This document shows positions 25,266-34,257 of a stretch of 64,000 nucleotides of DNA, piece after piece. Below the pieces are notes generated by a model, which saw only the letters and a list, made by a program, of their open reading frames with translations, was not told the DNA's origin and searched no databases. Every line of letters starts with the position of its first letter. Position 1 is the stretch's first letter. A program made the position numbers and the translations under genes. This DNA comes from Bombella dulcis (lineage in GTDB: Bacteria > Pseudomonadota > Alphaproteobacteria > Acetobacterales > Acetobacteraceae): assembly GCF_026385505.1 (NCBI RefSeq), contig NZ_JANIDV010000001.1, positions 248,001 to 312,000 of the forward strand. The letters run 5' to 3'.

Positions 25266-26630
25266 ATGACAGCCAACATCCATCATCGCCGCACTCGGAT
25301 TGTTGCGACCCTCGGGCCGGCATCAGAAACCGCCGAGCAGATTCTCAATCTCGCCAGGATTGGCGTGAATGTCTTCCGCCTGAACTTCTCCCACGGTGCC
25401 CATGACGAGCACGCCGCCCGTCACAAGGCCGTGCGTGAGGCCGAGGCAAAGCTGGGTCGTCCGCTGGCCGTTCTGGCTGACTTCCAGGGGCCGAAGCTGC
25501 GTGTTGGTGTCTTCAAGGATGGTCCTGTTCAGCTGAAGGTTGGTCAGACATTCACGCTGGACCTGGACAAGGCCCCGGGTGATGCCCACCGTGTCAACCT
25601 GCCGCATCCGGAGATCATCGGTGCCGTTGATGTCGGTCACCGCCTGCTGCTGGATGATGGCAAGCTCGCCCTGCGTGTCACGAAGAAGCACAAGGACTCC
25701 CTGGAGACGGAAGTGCTCGTGGGTGGCAAGCTCTCCGAGCGCAAGGGTGTGAACGTTCCTGACGTTGCCCTGCCGATCCCGGCCCTGACGGAGAAGGACC
25801 ACAAGGACCTCCAGTTCGCCCTCTCCATCGGTGTGGACCTGATCGCCCTGTCCTTCGTGCAGCGTCCGGCTGACATTCAGGAAGCCCGTGACATCGTCAA
25901 GGGCCGTGCATGGATCGTCACCAAGCTGGAGAAGCCGCAGGCTGTCGAGTGCCTCGATGAGATCATCCGTCTCTCCGATGCGCTGATGGTGGCCCGTGGT
26001 GACCTGGGTGTCGAGCTGCCGGCCGAGGATGTGCCCGTCATCCAGAAGCGTGCCATCAATGAGGCCCGCCGTCAGGGTCGTCCGGTCATCGTGGCAACAC
26101 AGATGATGGAAAGCATGATCAGCAGCCCGGTTGCGACCCGTGCTGAAGTCTCCGACGTTGCCAATGCCGTCTATGACGGTGCTGATGCCGTCATGCTCTC
26201 CGCCGAGAGTGCTGCCGGTTCCTTCGGGCCGGAAGCCGTGGCCACCATGGTGCGTGTGACGTCCCGCGTGGAGCAGGACCCGGAATGGCGTGCCCGTATG
26301 GACCGTATGCGTCCGGTTTCCGAGCACACGATCCAGGGGGCACAGGCCAAGTCCACCTTTGACGTGGCCCGCAACGTCCGTGCATCCGCTCTGGCCGTGC
26401 ATACGGAGAATGGCCGCAGTGCCGTGCTGGTCTCCCGTGAGCGTCCGCATGAGCCGATCGTGGCCCTGACGAACGAGACCATTTCCCGCCGTCTGTGTGT
26501 GGTCTGGGGTGTGTTCCCGAAGGTCGTTTCCAGCAAGGATGACGTGAAGGTCGCCGGTGAGTTCGCCAAGGATGGCGAGCATGTCGTCCTGCTCGACAGC
26601 TCCAAGAACATCCGTATCGTCAAGGCCTGA
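25266..26630 (+). CDS. pyk: Pyruvate kinase
   Basis: A 454-residue glycolytic enzyme converting phosphoenolpyruvate and ADP to pyruvate and ATP. Motifs are TRIVATLGPASE, VFRLNFSHGAHDEH, LADFQGPKLRVG, the catalytic-lysine region WIVTKLEKPQAVE, MVARGDLGVELP and VIVATQMMESMI. It is slightly shorter than the E. coli enzymes. Codon use is strongly biased to preferred codons (CGT for Arg, CTG, GAC), typical of a highly expressed gene. GAGGA lies five bases before the ATG. A terminator follows. Confidence 0.97.
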   Translation: MTANIHHRRTRIVATLGPASETAEQILNLARIGVNVFRLNFSHGAHDEHAARHKAVREAEAKLGRPLAVLADFQGPKLRVGVFKDGPVQLKVGQTFTLDLDKAPGDAHRVNLPHPEIIGAVDVGHRLLLDDGKLALRVTKKHKDSLETEVLVGGKLSERKGVNVPDVALPIPALTEKDHKDLQFALSIGVDLIALSFVQRPADIQEARDIVKGRAWIVTKLEKPQAVECLDEIIRLSDALMVARGDLGVELPAEDVPVIQKRAINEARRQGRPVIVATQMMESMISSPVATRAEVSDVANAVYDGADAVMLSAESAAGSFGPEAVATMVRVTSRVEQDPEWRARMDRMRPVSEHTIQGAQAKSTFDVARNVRASALAVHTENGRSAVLVSRERPHEPIVALTNETISRRLCVVWGVFPKVVSSKDDVKVAGEFAKDGEHVVLLDSSKNIRIVKA

Positions 26631-26653
26631 TCCTTGCTGATGCCACTCCGGTT

Positions 26654-26679
26654 CCTCTGATGGCAGCAGCCATCAGAGG
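26654..26679. repeat. Perfect inverted repeat after pyk
   Basis: CCTCTGATGG (26654-26663) and CCATCAGAGG (26670-26679) form a 10-base stem with loop CAGCAG and no T tail. It lies 11 bases before the terminator and may protect the pyk mRNA 3' end. Confidence 0.5.
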
Positions 26680-26690
26680 AATGGGAACAG

Positions 26691-26728
26691 AAAAAGCCCG
26701 GCAGACTGATCACCTGCCGGGCTTTTTT
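26691..26728. terminator. Bidirectional terminator between pyk and tyrC
   Basis: GCCCGGCAG (26696-26704) pairs with CTGCCGGGC (26714-26722); there are five A before and six T after, so both strands have a T tail. It suits convergent pyk and tyrC. Confidence 0.92.
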
Positions 26729-26742
26729 CATGCGTGTTCTGA

Positions 26743-27645
26743 TCAGGCCTGTCGGTTTTCTATCAGGGTCTGCCGGATGCGCCGTCCTCTCTTGATGCGT
26801 TCCGTAATGGCTTCGGCATCTTCGTTCTGGATGGCCTCCACCATGAGGTGGGCCTCTTTCTCGAACCGTCTGAAAGTGGCGAGCAGGGTGTCCTTGTTTG
26901 TCAGGAAAATGTCACGCCACATGATCGGGTCGGAAGCGGCAATGCGTGTGAAGTCCCGGAAGCCGGAGGCGGCATATTCCAGCACGTCACTGCGGAGGTC
27001 CGTCGAAAGACGGTCCGCCGTATCGCAGATGGTAAAAGCCAGAAGGTGGGGCAGGTGGCTGACGATGGCGCAGACCTGATCATGGTAATGGTCTGTCATC
27101 TGTCGGGTGCGGGACCCGCAACGCTGCCAGAAATTTTCCATCATGCTTATGGCGTCAGGGGAGATGCCTTCTGGGGGCACGAGCAGGGTCCAGCGGTCTT
27201 CAAATAACGTGGCGAAGCCAGCGTCCGGGCCGGAATATTCCGTTCCTGCCATGGGGTGCGCCGGGACGTAGCTGACGCCCTCTGGCAGCAGGGCACGGAT
27301 GTCCGGCCCCAGCGTGCTGCGGACGGAGGCAACATCACTCAGGAGGCTGCCCGGCTTCATATGGGGCAGGATCATTTCCGCCACCGGCCTGATGGCACCC
27401 GTCGGAATGCAGAGGATGACGGCGTCAGACTTTGCCGCAGCCTCCGTCAGGGAGTCCGTGACCTCATCGGCAATGTCCAGCTCCTTCACCCGTTTCAGCA
27501 CATCCGGTGAGCAGTCTGCCGCAATGAGATGACGGGCCAGCGTGCCGGTCTGTCGGGCACGACGGAGAATGGAAGAGCCGATCAGTCCGGGGCCGATGAT
27601 GGTCAGTGTGTCGAAGAGAGGAGCATCAGCCATGAGTGTCGTCAT
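26743..27645 (-). CDS. tyrC: Prephenate/arogenate dehydrogenase
   Basis: A 300-residue NAD(P)-dependent enzyme of tyrosine synthesis that oxidatively decarboxylates prephenate or arogenate. The Rossmann loop is TIIGPGLIGSSILRRA, the conserved SDVASVRS segment follows, and the substrate motif AHPMAGTEYSGPDAG is clear. There is no chorismate mutase or ACT domain. The alphaproteobacterial form is often called TyrC or cyclohexadienyl dehydrogenase. It starts 23 bases after the HpnL-type gene on the same strand. An ATG at 27633 is an alternative start. Confidence 0.92.
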   Translation of the reverse strand: MTTLMADAPLFDTLTIIGPGLIGSSILRRARQTGTLARHLIAADCSPDVLKRVKELDIADEVTDSLTEAAAKSDAVILCIPTGAIRPVAEMILPHMKPGSLLSDVASVRSTLGPDIRALLPEGVSYVPAHPMAGTEYSGPDAGFATLFEDRWTLLVPPEGISPDAISMMENFWQRCGSRTRQMTDHYHDQVCAIVSHLPHLLAFTICDTADRLSTDLRSDVLEYAASGFRDFTRIAASDPIMWRDIFLTNKDTLLATFRRFEKEAHLMVEAIQNEDAEAITERIKRGRRIRQTLIENRQA

Positions 27646-27668
27646 CTCAGCAGGTGGAAGGAGAGGGA

Positions 27669-28679
27669 TCAGGAGCGGCGCAGCTGGCGGAACTCGTAAA
27701 GCTGCCAGAGCAGCAGGACAGGAATGCCGATGACAATGTCCCGTCCCCGCCTCAGCAGGGAGATGCTGATGGAAATGTCAGCACTGATGCCAAAGAGCTC
27801 CCCCAGAGCGACATAGCCTGCTTCCTGCACACCCAGCGCACCGGGGACCAGAAATCCGGCGGACATGATGCCACACACGGCTCCTTCAATGGCCAGAGCG
27901 TTGAAGAAGGAACAGTGCGCCCCCAGCAGGATGAGGGACAGCCATGTCAGCAACGCGCTGCCGAACCAGCAGAGAAGATGCAGTCCTGCCCCCAGGCCAA
28001 TGCGTACGGGCTGGTCCCAGAGGCTTTCGATATAGTGCTGAAAGTTTTCGCTGTTGTTGGCCAGCGCATCATGCCAGTCGGCAGAAATGTGTTTGGACAG
28101 AAAGCGGGCCAGGGCCTGAAGGACGTTGCCGCTGCGCTGCTGTGTCCAGATGAAACCGGCCATGCCGATGCTCAGCAGGACAATGCCCGCGGCCAGGGGC
28201 CAGATGAACCGTCCAGCATCGGCCTGCCCGATGAGGCAGAGCAGCGCAATGATGATGAAGGCAAGCTGCCCCAGCACTTCCGTCGTGATGTCGATGATGT
28301 TGGCGGCAATGCCTTCCGTCCAGCTGATGGGCTGCCCGCTGGTGGTATGGCGGGCGTCCCCGGCCGTGGTGGCCCGTATGCCGATCAGCATTCCGCCAAG
28401 CTGGGAAAAAGGCAGGCAGGCTGCGGCGGCATCCCGCACGAAACGGGAGAAAGTCAGACGGAGGAAGCCAATGTCGGCGATGCTGCTTTCCCAGGCGACA
28501 CCCAGCAGGACATTGACGGCGAGCTGGCTGATGATCAGCAGGGTGAATCCCTCAATGCCGATTTTGGCGAGGGAGGTCAGAATCGGATGTATGCCAGTGC
28601 GGAGGGTCAGAAAACAGAAGAGGACGACACCTGTCAGCGAAAGGATGAAGGGGAGTAGTTTTTTCAAGAGTGCCGCCAT
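27669..28679 (-). CDS. hpnL: HpnL-like / lysylphosphatidylglycerol synthase-type integral membrane protein
   Basis: A roughly 336-residue polytopic membrane protein (about eight hydrophobic segments) of the flippase-like DUF2156/YbhN class; the variant linked to hopanoid clusters is named HpnL. Segments include LLPFILSLTGVVLFCFL, LAFIIIALLCLIG and the conserved late GFLVPGALGVQEAGYVALG, whose PGALGVQEAG is the family hallmark. The ATG at 28679 is used; an upstream in-frame ATG at 28781 adds 34 residues without a membrane segment. It is divergent from hpnA, which supports the HpnL assignment, and it may move hopanoid or lipid-linked compounds; function is unproven. Confidence 0.75.
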   Translation of the reverse strand: MAALLKKLLPFILSLTGVVLFCFLTLRTGIHPILTSLAKIGIEGFTLLIISQLAVNVLLGVAWESSIADIGFLRLTFSRFVRDAAAACLPFSQLGGMLIGIRATTAGDARHTTSGQPISWTEGIAANIIDITTEVLGQLAFIIIALLCLIGQADAGRFIWPLAAGIVLLSIGMAGFIWTQQRSGNVLQALARFLSKHISADWHDALANNSENFQHYIESLWDQPVRIGLGAGLHLLCWFGSALLTWLSLILLGAHCSFFNALAIEGAVCGIMSAGFLVPGALGVQEAGYVALGELFGISADISISISLLRRGRDIVIGIPVLLLWQLYEFRQLRRS

Positions 28680-28807
28680 TGTCAGTTCCGGTTTTTGCCC
28701 TTCTAGGCTACTCTGTGGCAGACGTCCAATGCCTGGGGCTTTACCCTGTGCGGCAAGGGTGACTATACCCGTCAGGTTCATGCAGCAAGGCAGGAAAGGG
28801 GCGGAAC

Positions 28808-29803
28808 ATGGCAGAAGACATAACCCTGATTACCGGTGCGACCGGCTTTGTGGGATCGGCCGTCGCACGCATCCTGCTGGAGAGGGGGCACCGTCTGCGC
28901 CTTCTGGTCCGTCAGACATCGGACCGCAGCAACGTGTTGGGTCTGCCTGTCGAGTTTGCCGTCGGTGACCTTGCCGACCCGAAGAGCATGGAGACAGCCC
29001 TGAAGGGCGTGACCTATCTCTTCCATGTTGCCGCAGATTACCGGCTCTGGGTGCCGGACCCTGACGTCATGATGAAGGCGAATGTGGAGGGGACACGGAA
29101 CCTGATGCAGGCCGCCATGAGGGCAGGCGTGAAGCGGGTCGTGTACTGTTCGTCCGTGGCGGCACTGGGCATGGCACATGATGGCATTCCCGCCACGGAA
29201 GCATCCCCCGTGACGGAGGATCAGATCGTGGGGGTCTATAAACGCTCGAAATACCGCGCAGAGCAGGAAGTCCTGTGCCTTGTGCGGGAAGAAGGGCTGC
29301 CCGCCGTCATCGTCAATCCGTCGACACCCGTGGGGCCACGGGACATCAAGCCCACGCCGACCGGCCAGATGATTCTGGACTGTGCCATGGGGCGTATGCC
29401 CGCCTATGTGGAGACAGGCCTGAATATTGTCCATGTGGATGATGTGGCGGAAGGCCATGTGCTGGCCTTCGAGAATGGCACCATTGGCGAGAAATATATT
29501 CTGGGTGGGGAAAACCTCATGCTGGGCGAGCTGTTCCGCATGGTGGCCGAGATCGCCCATCGCAGGCCGCCCCGCATCCAGCTGAAACAGTCATGGCTGT
29601 ATCCGGTGGCATCCGTCTCCGAAATGCTGGCACGCTGCTTCGGCATCCAGCCCCGTGTGACACGGGAGATGCTGGACATGTCCAAAAAATTAATGTTTTT
29701 TTCTTCAGAGAAGGCGGAACGGGAGCTGGACTATCGGCCCCGGGAGGCACGCCATGCTCTGGCTGATGCCATAGCGTGGTTTCGTGAGCATGGGCGGAGG
29801 TGA
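28808..29803 (+). CDS. hpnA: Hopanoid-associated sugar epimerase HpnA
   Basis: A 331-residue extended short-chain dehydrogenase/reductase. The NAD loop ITGATGFVGSAVAR is at the N-terminus and the YKRSK active site (Tyr-x-x-x-Lys) is near residue 145. It is the first gene of the hopanoid cluster. HpnA is thought to act on the sugar-derived part of extended hopanoids, but its reaction is not well established. It is divergent from the HpnL-type gene, with about 130 bases of shared upstream region. Confidence 0.93.
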   Translation: MAEDITLITGATGFVGSAVARILLERGHRLRLLVRQTSDRSNVLGLPVEFAVGDLADPKSMETALKGVTYLFHVAADYRLWVPDPDVMMKANVEGTRNLMQAAMRAGVKRVVYCSSVAALGMAHDGIPATEASPVTEDQIVGVYKRSKYRAEQEVLCLVREEGLPAVIVNPSTPVGPRDIKPTPTGQMILDCAMGRMPAYVETGLNIVHVDDVAEGHVLAFENGTIGEKYILGGENLMLGELFRMVAEIAHRRPPRIQLKQSWLYPVASVSEMLARCFGIQPRVTREMLDMSKKLMFFSSEKAERELDYRPREARHALADAIAWFREHGRR

Positions 29804-29838
29804 CTTCCGTCAGAAAAGGACGGTAACGGGCTGACACG

Positions 29839-30996
29839 GTGATGATGTTTGTAGCGGTATTGTTTTCTCTGTTGGCCTGGCTGGGGTTGATGTTTTTTCA
29901 TGACCAGTTCTGGGTTGGTGGGCCATGGCTGGTGGAGGGCAAGAAGGCCAGATGCTGGGAAAATGGCCTTCCTGATGTGGTCGTAATCGTGCCCGCGCGT
30001 GATGAGGCCGCTTCTGTCCGTGCCTGTCTGGTCTCTCTGCTGGAGCAGGATTATCAGGGCCGGTATCATGTCATTTTCGTGGATGATGAAAGCACTGACG
30101 GAACGGGGGATATTGCCCGCCGTCTGCCTGACCCGCAGGGCCGTCTGACCGTTCTTTCTGGGCGGCCCCGTCCGGCAGGATGGAGCGGGAAGCTCTGGGC
30201 CGTGAAGCAGGGGCAGGAAGAAGCCCTGAAGCTCCTGCCTCCTGATGGCTATGTCCTTCTGACGGATGCGGATATTGTCCATCAGGAAGACCATGTGTCG
30301 TCCCTGGTTAGTCGGGCACAGGGCGAATCACTCGACATGGTGTCCGAGATGGTCAAGTTGAACTGCGTCAGCTTCTGGGAGAAAGCCTTCGTTCCGGCTT
30401 TTGTATATTTTTTCGCCATGCTCTATCCCTTCCGCCGGGTTGCCGATCCTCGCTCACCCGTGGCGGGGGCCGCTGGGGGGACGGTGCTGATTCGCCGTCA
30501 GATGCTGGAGAAAATTGGCGGGATACAGTCCCTCAGGGGTGCGCTGATTGATGACTGCACGCTAGGGGCTTATGTCAAGCGGGCCGGGGGGCGGCTCTAT
30601 CTGGGATGCAGCGAGCAGGCATGGTCCATCCGTACCTATCAGACGCTCGGCGAGATATGGCATATGGTGGCCCGTAATGCTTATGTGCAGCTTGGCTTTT
30701 CACCCTGGCGGCTGTTCCGGGCGATGGCGGGGATGGTGCTGATCTGGCTTCTGCCTATCCGTTTTCTCATGTTCGGGCGGGGCAAGAACCGTGTGTTGGG
30801 TGGCTGTGCATATGCTCTTAGCTGCATTACGTTCGTGCCGACCCTCCGCTGGTTCAGCCTGTCATGGTGGCGTGTCCTGTCGCTGCCTTTGGTGGCCCTT
30901 TTCTACATGCTGGCGACTATCGGTTCCGCAGTGAATTATTATCGGGGCAAGGGCGTCAGCTGGCGGGGGCGTTCTTATGAAGGAGCCGAATCATGA
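29839..30996 (+). CDS. hpnB: Hopanoid-associated glycosyltransferase HpnB
   Basis: A 385-residue GT2-type glycosyltransferase. There is an N-terminal membrane segment (VAVLFSLLAWLGLMFF), the GT-A core VVIVPARDEAASVRAC, the VDDEST motif and the metal-binding LTDADIVHQ, and C-terminal membrane segments. The start is GTG 29839 or one of the two ATG codons directly behind it. Its stop overlaps the hpnC start by four bases (ATGA), so the genes are translationally coupled. It presumably adds a sugar to the hopanoid side chain. Confidence 0.93.
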   Translation: MMMFVAVLFSLLAWLGLMFFHDQFWVGGPWLVEGKKARCWENGLPDVVVIVPARDEAASVRACLVSLLEQDYQGRYHVIFVDDESTDGTGDIARRLPDPQGRLTVLSGRPRPAGWSGKLWAVKQGQEEALKLLPPDGYVLLTDADIVHQEDHVSSLVSRAQGESLDMVSEMVKLNCVSFWEKAFVPAFVYFFAMLYPFRRVADPRSPVAGAAGGTVLIRRQMLEKIGGIQSLRGALIDDCTLGAYVKRAGGRLYLGCSEQAWSIRTYQTLGEIWHMVARNAYVQLGFSPWRLFRAMAGMVLIWLLPIRFLMFGRGKNRVLGGCAYALSCITFVPTLRWFSLSWWRVLSLPLVALFYMLATIGSAVNYYRGKGVSWRGRSYEGAES

Positions 30997-31883
30997 GGGC
31001 ACAGTCTGACGGGAGCAGCATTCAGGATGATGTCGCACTCTGGGGGAAACAGGATGTCTCCTCCGACAAGGGCATGAAGGACGAGAATTTTCCTGTCGGG
31101 TCATTCCTGATTTCTCCGGCGCATCGTCCTGCCGTCCATGCCTATTACCGTTTTGCCCGCATTGCGGATGACATGGTGGACAATGCCCGCCTTTCGGCGG
31201 AGCAGAAGGTTGCCCGTCTGACAGCCCTGCGTGAGGTGCTGTACGGGCAGCGGAAGCCCCCGGCCGGTCGGGCTGATGCCTGGAGTGGCGTCATCCTCCG
31301 CACGGTCCTTCAGGAAAGGGGCCTGCCGCTGGAGCTGGCCGGAGACCTGATCACGGCCTTCATCATAGATGCCGAGAAGACACGCTACGGGCACTGGTCG
31401 GAGCTGCTGCATTACTGCCGGTATTCGGCGAATCCTGTCGGGCGGTTCCTGCTGATGCTGCATGGTGAGGGGGAAGAGACCTTCGGTCCCTCGGATGCGC
31501 TCTGCACGGCGTTGCAGATCGTTAATCACATGCAGGATGTCAGCAGCGACCTGAAGACGCTGAACCGCTGCTATGTGCCGCTCCCGTGGCTGGCCGCTGA
31601 GGGTGTCACGCTGAAAGACCTCATCCTGGCCCGCAGCAAGCCGGGTGTGCGGCGTGTCCTTGATCACATGCTGGCCCATGTCGATGCCCTGAATGAAGAG
31701 GCGGCCCGTCTTCCTTCTCTGGTGAAGGACCGTCGCATGAGGCTGGAAGCGGCGGTGATCGTGGCCCTGTGCCGCCGTCTGACGGAACGGCTGCACCGGC
31801 AGGACCTGATTGCGGAACGTGTGGCCCTGACGAAACTGGATGGTCTCCGTGCCCTTGGCTGGGCCATGCGGTACGTGCGCTGA
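30993..31883 (+). CDS. hpnC: Squalene synthase component HpnC (hydroxysqualene synthase)
   Basis: A 296-residue all-helical trans-isoprenyl diphosphate synthase-like enzyme. In the three-enzyme bacterial route HpnD makes presqualene diphosphate, HpnC converts it to hydroxysqualene and HpnE reduces that to squalene. The first Asp motif is YRFARIADDMVDN; the second region is NHMQDVSSDLKTLNRCYVPL, the relaxed form expected for HpnC. The start overlaps the hpnB stop. The N-terminal 35 residues are polar and variable. Confidence 0.93.
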   Translation: MRAQSDGSSIQDDVALWGKQDVSSDKGMKDENFPVGSFLISPAHRPAVHAYYRFARIADDMVDNARLSAEQKVARLTALREVLYGQRKPPAGRADAWSGVILRTVLQERGLPLELAGDLITAFIIDAEKTRYGHWSELLHYCRYSANPVGRFLLMLHGEGEETFGPSDALCTALQIVNHMQDVSSDLKTLNRCYVPLPWLAAEGVTLKDLILARSKPGVRRVLDHMLAHVDALNEEAARLPSLVKDRRMRLEAAVIVALCRRLTERLHRQDLIAERVALTKLDGLRALGWAMRYVR

Positions 31884-31887
31884 GGCA

Positions 31888-31905
31888 GCCCTGCATGTGC
31901 AGGGC
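31888..31905 (+). promoter_or_regulatory. Hairpin directly after the hpnC stop
   Basis: GCCCTGC (31888-31894) and GCAGGGC (31899-31905) pair around ATGT, five bases after the hpnC stop, followed by only CTTTG. A second small repeat, GCAGGC/GCCTGC, lies near 31939-31960. The hpnC-hpnD gap (119 bases) is the widest in an otherwise coupled operon. It could tune downstream expression. Confidence 0.4.
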
Positions 31906-32002
31906 CTTTGCCCCTGCGGACTTTGTCGTTAGAAAAGGGCAGGCTCTGAACGGCCTGCAATATTGTCATGGCTGCGGCCCTTGAATGGATATGAGGAAGG
32001 TT

Positions 32003-32887
32003 ATGGTCTCTGCTCGTCACAAAATGCCACAGGGGCTGCCATGTGCCCCGTCGGATCTGCGGCATGTGGAGGAGATCGTCACCCGTTCCGGCACATCGTT
32101 CGGGAAGGGGATGAAGATTCTTCCCCCCATCCGGCGGGATGGCATGTTTGCCATCTATGCCTTCTGCCGTGTCGTGGATGACATTGCGGACGGTGACATT
32201 CCCGTCGAGGACCCGGCCGCCGCACTGGAAGAGTGGAAGGGGCGGATCGCTGCCCTGTATGAAGGGCGTGCGGAAACGGCCCTGGAACGTGTCCTTCTGG
32301 CAGCCATCGAGCAGTTTGGTCTGAAGCAGGAGGATTTCATCGCCATCATTGATGGCATGGTGATGGACTGTGGTGACCCGATTGTGGCCCCGGATGAAGC
32401 CACGCTGGACCTGTACTGCGACCATGTGGCATCAGCCGTGGGGCGGCTTTCCGTGCGCATCTTCGGCACGCCGGAAGAATATGGCGAGGAAATCGCCCAT
32501 CATCTGGGCCGTGCGCTCCAGCTGACGAACATCCTGCGTGACATTGCGGAAGATTCCTCCCGTGGGCGGCTCTATCTGCCAGCCGAGCTTCTGCGACGGT
32601 ACAGTGTCCCGGCTGATCCGTCCGAGGCTCTTTATGCTGTCGGGCTGGAGGGGCTGTGCCGTGTTCTTGCAGGGCGGGCGAAGGACCATTTCCGGCGCGC
32701 CGCACGTCTGATGCAGAAATGCCCGGCCGCGACGGTCCGTCCGGCCCGCATCATGGCAGCCTCCTATCGGGTGACGCTGGCAGCCCTGGAGCGGCGTGGC
32801 TGGCGCAATCCTGAAGCACCTCTCCGTGTCTGTGCCGTCCGCAAGACGCTGGCCATGCTGCTGGCTGGCGTCGGGGTGCCCCTGTGA
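32003..32887 (+). CDS. hpnD: Presqualene diphosphate synthase HpnD
   Basis: A 294-residue enzyme that condenses two farnesyl diphosphates to presqualene diphosphate. Both Asp-rich motifs are intact: FCRVVDDIADG and NILRDIAEDSSRGRLYLP, as is DGMVMDC. ATG at 32003 is preferred because AGGAAGG lies just upstream; ATG codons at 31985 and 31991 are in frame but lack a ribosome site. Its stop overlaps the hpnE start by four bases. Confidence 0.95.
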   Translation: MVSARHKMPQGLPCAPSDLRHVEEIVTRSGTSFGKGMKILPPIRRDGMFAIYAFCRVVDDIADGDIPVEDPAAALEEWKGRIAALYEGRAETALERVLLAAIEQFGLKQEDFIAIIDGMVMDCGDPIVAPDEATLDLYCDHVASAVGRLSVRIFGTPEEYGEEIAHHLGRALQLTNILRDIAEDSSRGRLYLPAELLRRYSVPADPSEALYAVGLEGLCRVLAGRAKDHFRRAARLMQKCPAATVRPARIMAASYRVTLAALERRGWRNPEAPLRVCAVRKTLAMLLAGVGVPL

Positions 32888-34176
32888 GCCATGTGCATGT
32901 CATCGGGGGCGGGCTGGCAGGGCTTTCCGCCGCTGTCGAGCTGGCCCCCCAGGCACGGGTGACCCTGTATGAGGCAGGTCCGGCCTGTGGCGGGCGGGCA
33001 CGTTCTTTTCATGACAGGGCACTGGATACGGTCATTGATAACGGGAATCACCTCCTGCTGTCGGCCAATCCCTGTACCTTCCGGTATCTTGACCTTCTGG
33101 GAGCACGGGATACGCTGAAAGGGCCGGGGCAGCCGGTTTTCCCCTGGTATGATCTGGAAGCCGGCCTGGCCTGGACGCTGCGTCTGTCACCGGGGCGCAT
33201 CCCGTTCTGGCTGCTGCGGCGGGGCAGCCGTGTTCCGGGGATGAAGCTGGGCGAAGTCATGGCCCTGTTCCGTCTCATGAAGGCGGAGGGCCAGACCCGT
33301 GTGGCGGACTGCCTTCTACCGGGGCAGTTTGCCCACCGTCTGCTGGAGCCGCTCGCCGTGTCCGGCCTCAATACGGACATTGAGACCGGCAGTGCCCGCC
33401 TTCTGGGGAACATTGTCCGTCGGACACTGGCAAAGGGAGGCTCTGCCTGCTGCCCGTGGATGGCCGCCAATGGTCTCTCCGAAAGTTTCGTGACACCCGC
33501 CATGCGTTATCTGGATGCCTTCCACGCTGAGGTGCTGACAGGCACACGGGTCTCAGCCCTGAAAGAAGAAGCGGGGCGCATCGTGGCACTGGAAACCTCC
33601 AATGGTCCCGTGACGCTGGGAGCGGAAGATTCCGTGATCATGGCCGTGCCATCGCCCGTGGCGACGGGGCTGCTGCCGGAACTGGACGGGCCGGATGAGT
33701 TCGAGAGCATTGCCAATGCCCATTACCGTCTCCAGCAACTCCTGAAACCACGGGGTGCGCTGAAGCAGGCGGGTTTCATCGGGCTTGTGGGGGGCGTGGC
33801 CGAGTGGGTCTTCCTGCATGATGAGGTGCTGTCCGTCACCGTCAGTGCGGCGAACCGCTATGCGGACTGGCGGAACGAGGCGATGCTGGAGCACATATGG
33901 GGCGAGCTGCGCCGTGCGCTTGATCCGCTCATTGAGGAACCTCTGCCGGAGGATGTTCCCGTTGCCCGGCTGATCCGTGAAAAACGGGCCACCTTTGCAG
34001 CAACACCGGAACAGGATAAAAAGCGGCCAGGGGCAAAAACCGCTTACGCCAACCTTGCCCTTGCCGGAGACTGGACGGATACTGGGCTGCCTTCCACGAT
34101 CGAAGGTGCCATACAGTCTGGTCTGGCAGCTGTGGGGGCACTTGGTTTTCGCACGGCCTTTGCCGGGGCGGAGTGA
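32884..34176 (+). CDS. hpnE: Hydroxysqualene dehydroxylase HpnE (FAD-dependent)
   Basis: A 430-residue flavoprotein of the phytoene desaturase/amine oxidase type that completes squalene formation. The FAD dinucleotide-binding motif is at the N-terminus (HVIGGGLAGLSAAVELA) and the C-terminal FAD motif is LALAGDWTDTGLPSTIEGA. The start GTG overlaps the hpnD stop. Together with HpnC and HpnD it replaces the single eukaryotic-type squalene synthase. Confidence 0.94.
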   Translation: MSHVHVIGGGLAGLSAAVELAPQARVTLYEAGPACGGRARSFHDRALDTVIDNGNHLLLSANPCTFRYLDLLGARDTLKGPGQPVFPWYDLEAGLAWTLRLSPGRIPFWLLRRGSRVPGMKLGEVMALFRLMKAEGQTRVADCLLPGQFAHRLLEPLAVSGLNTDIETGSARLLGNIVRRTLAKGGSACCPWMAANGLSESFVTPAMRYLDAFHAEVLTGTRVSALKEEAGRIVALETSNGPVTLGAEDSVIMAVPSPVATGLLPELDGPDEFESIANAHYRLQQLLKPRGALKQAGFIGLVGGVAEWVFLHDEVLSVTVSAANRYADWRNEAMLEHIWGELRRALDPLIEEPLPEDVPVARLIREKRATFAATPEQDKKRPGAKTAYANLALAGDWTDTGLPSTIEGAIQSGLAAVGALGFRTAFAGAE

Positions 34177-34257
34177 GCCTGAAAATTGGTTTATGATCTC
34201 CGCACATGCTGGACGGGTGGCAGGCCCGGGCGTGCGAGGATGTTGGAGGAGAGTTCA

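Noticed and set aside
25323..26582. A 419-codon minus-strand frame, rich in His, Thr and Gly
   Set aside because: It is the mirror of pyk, which has strong codon bias; no ribosome site or known family.
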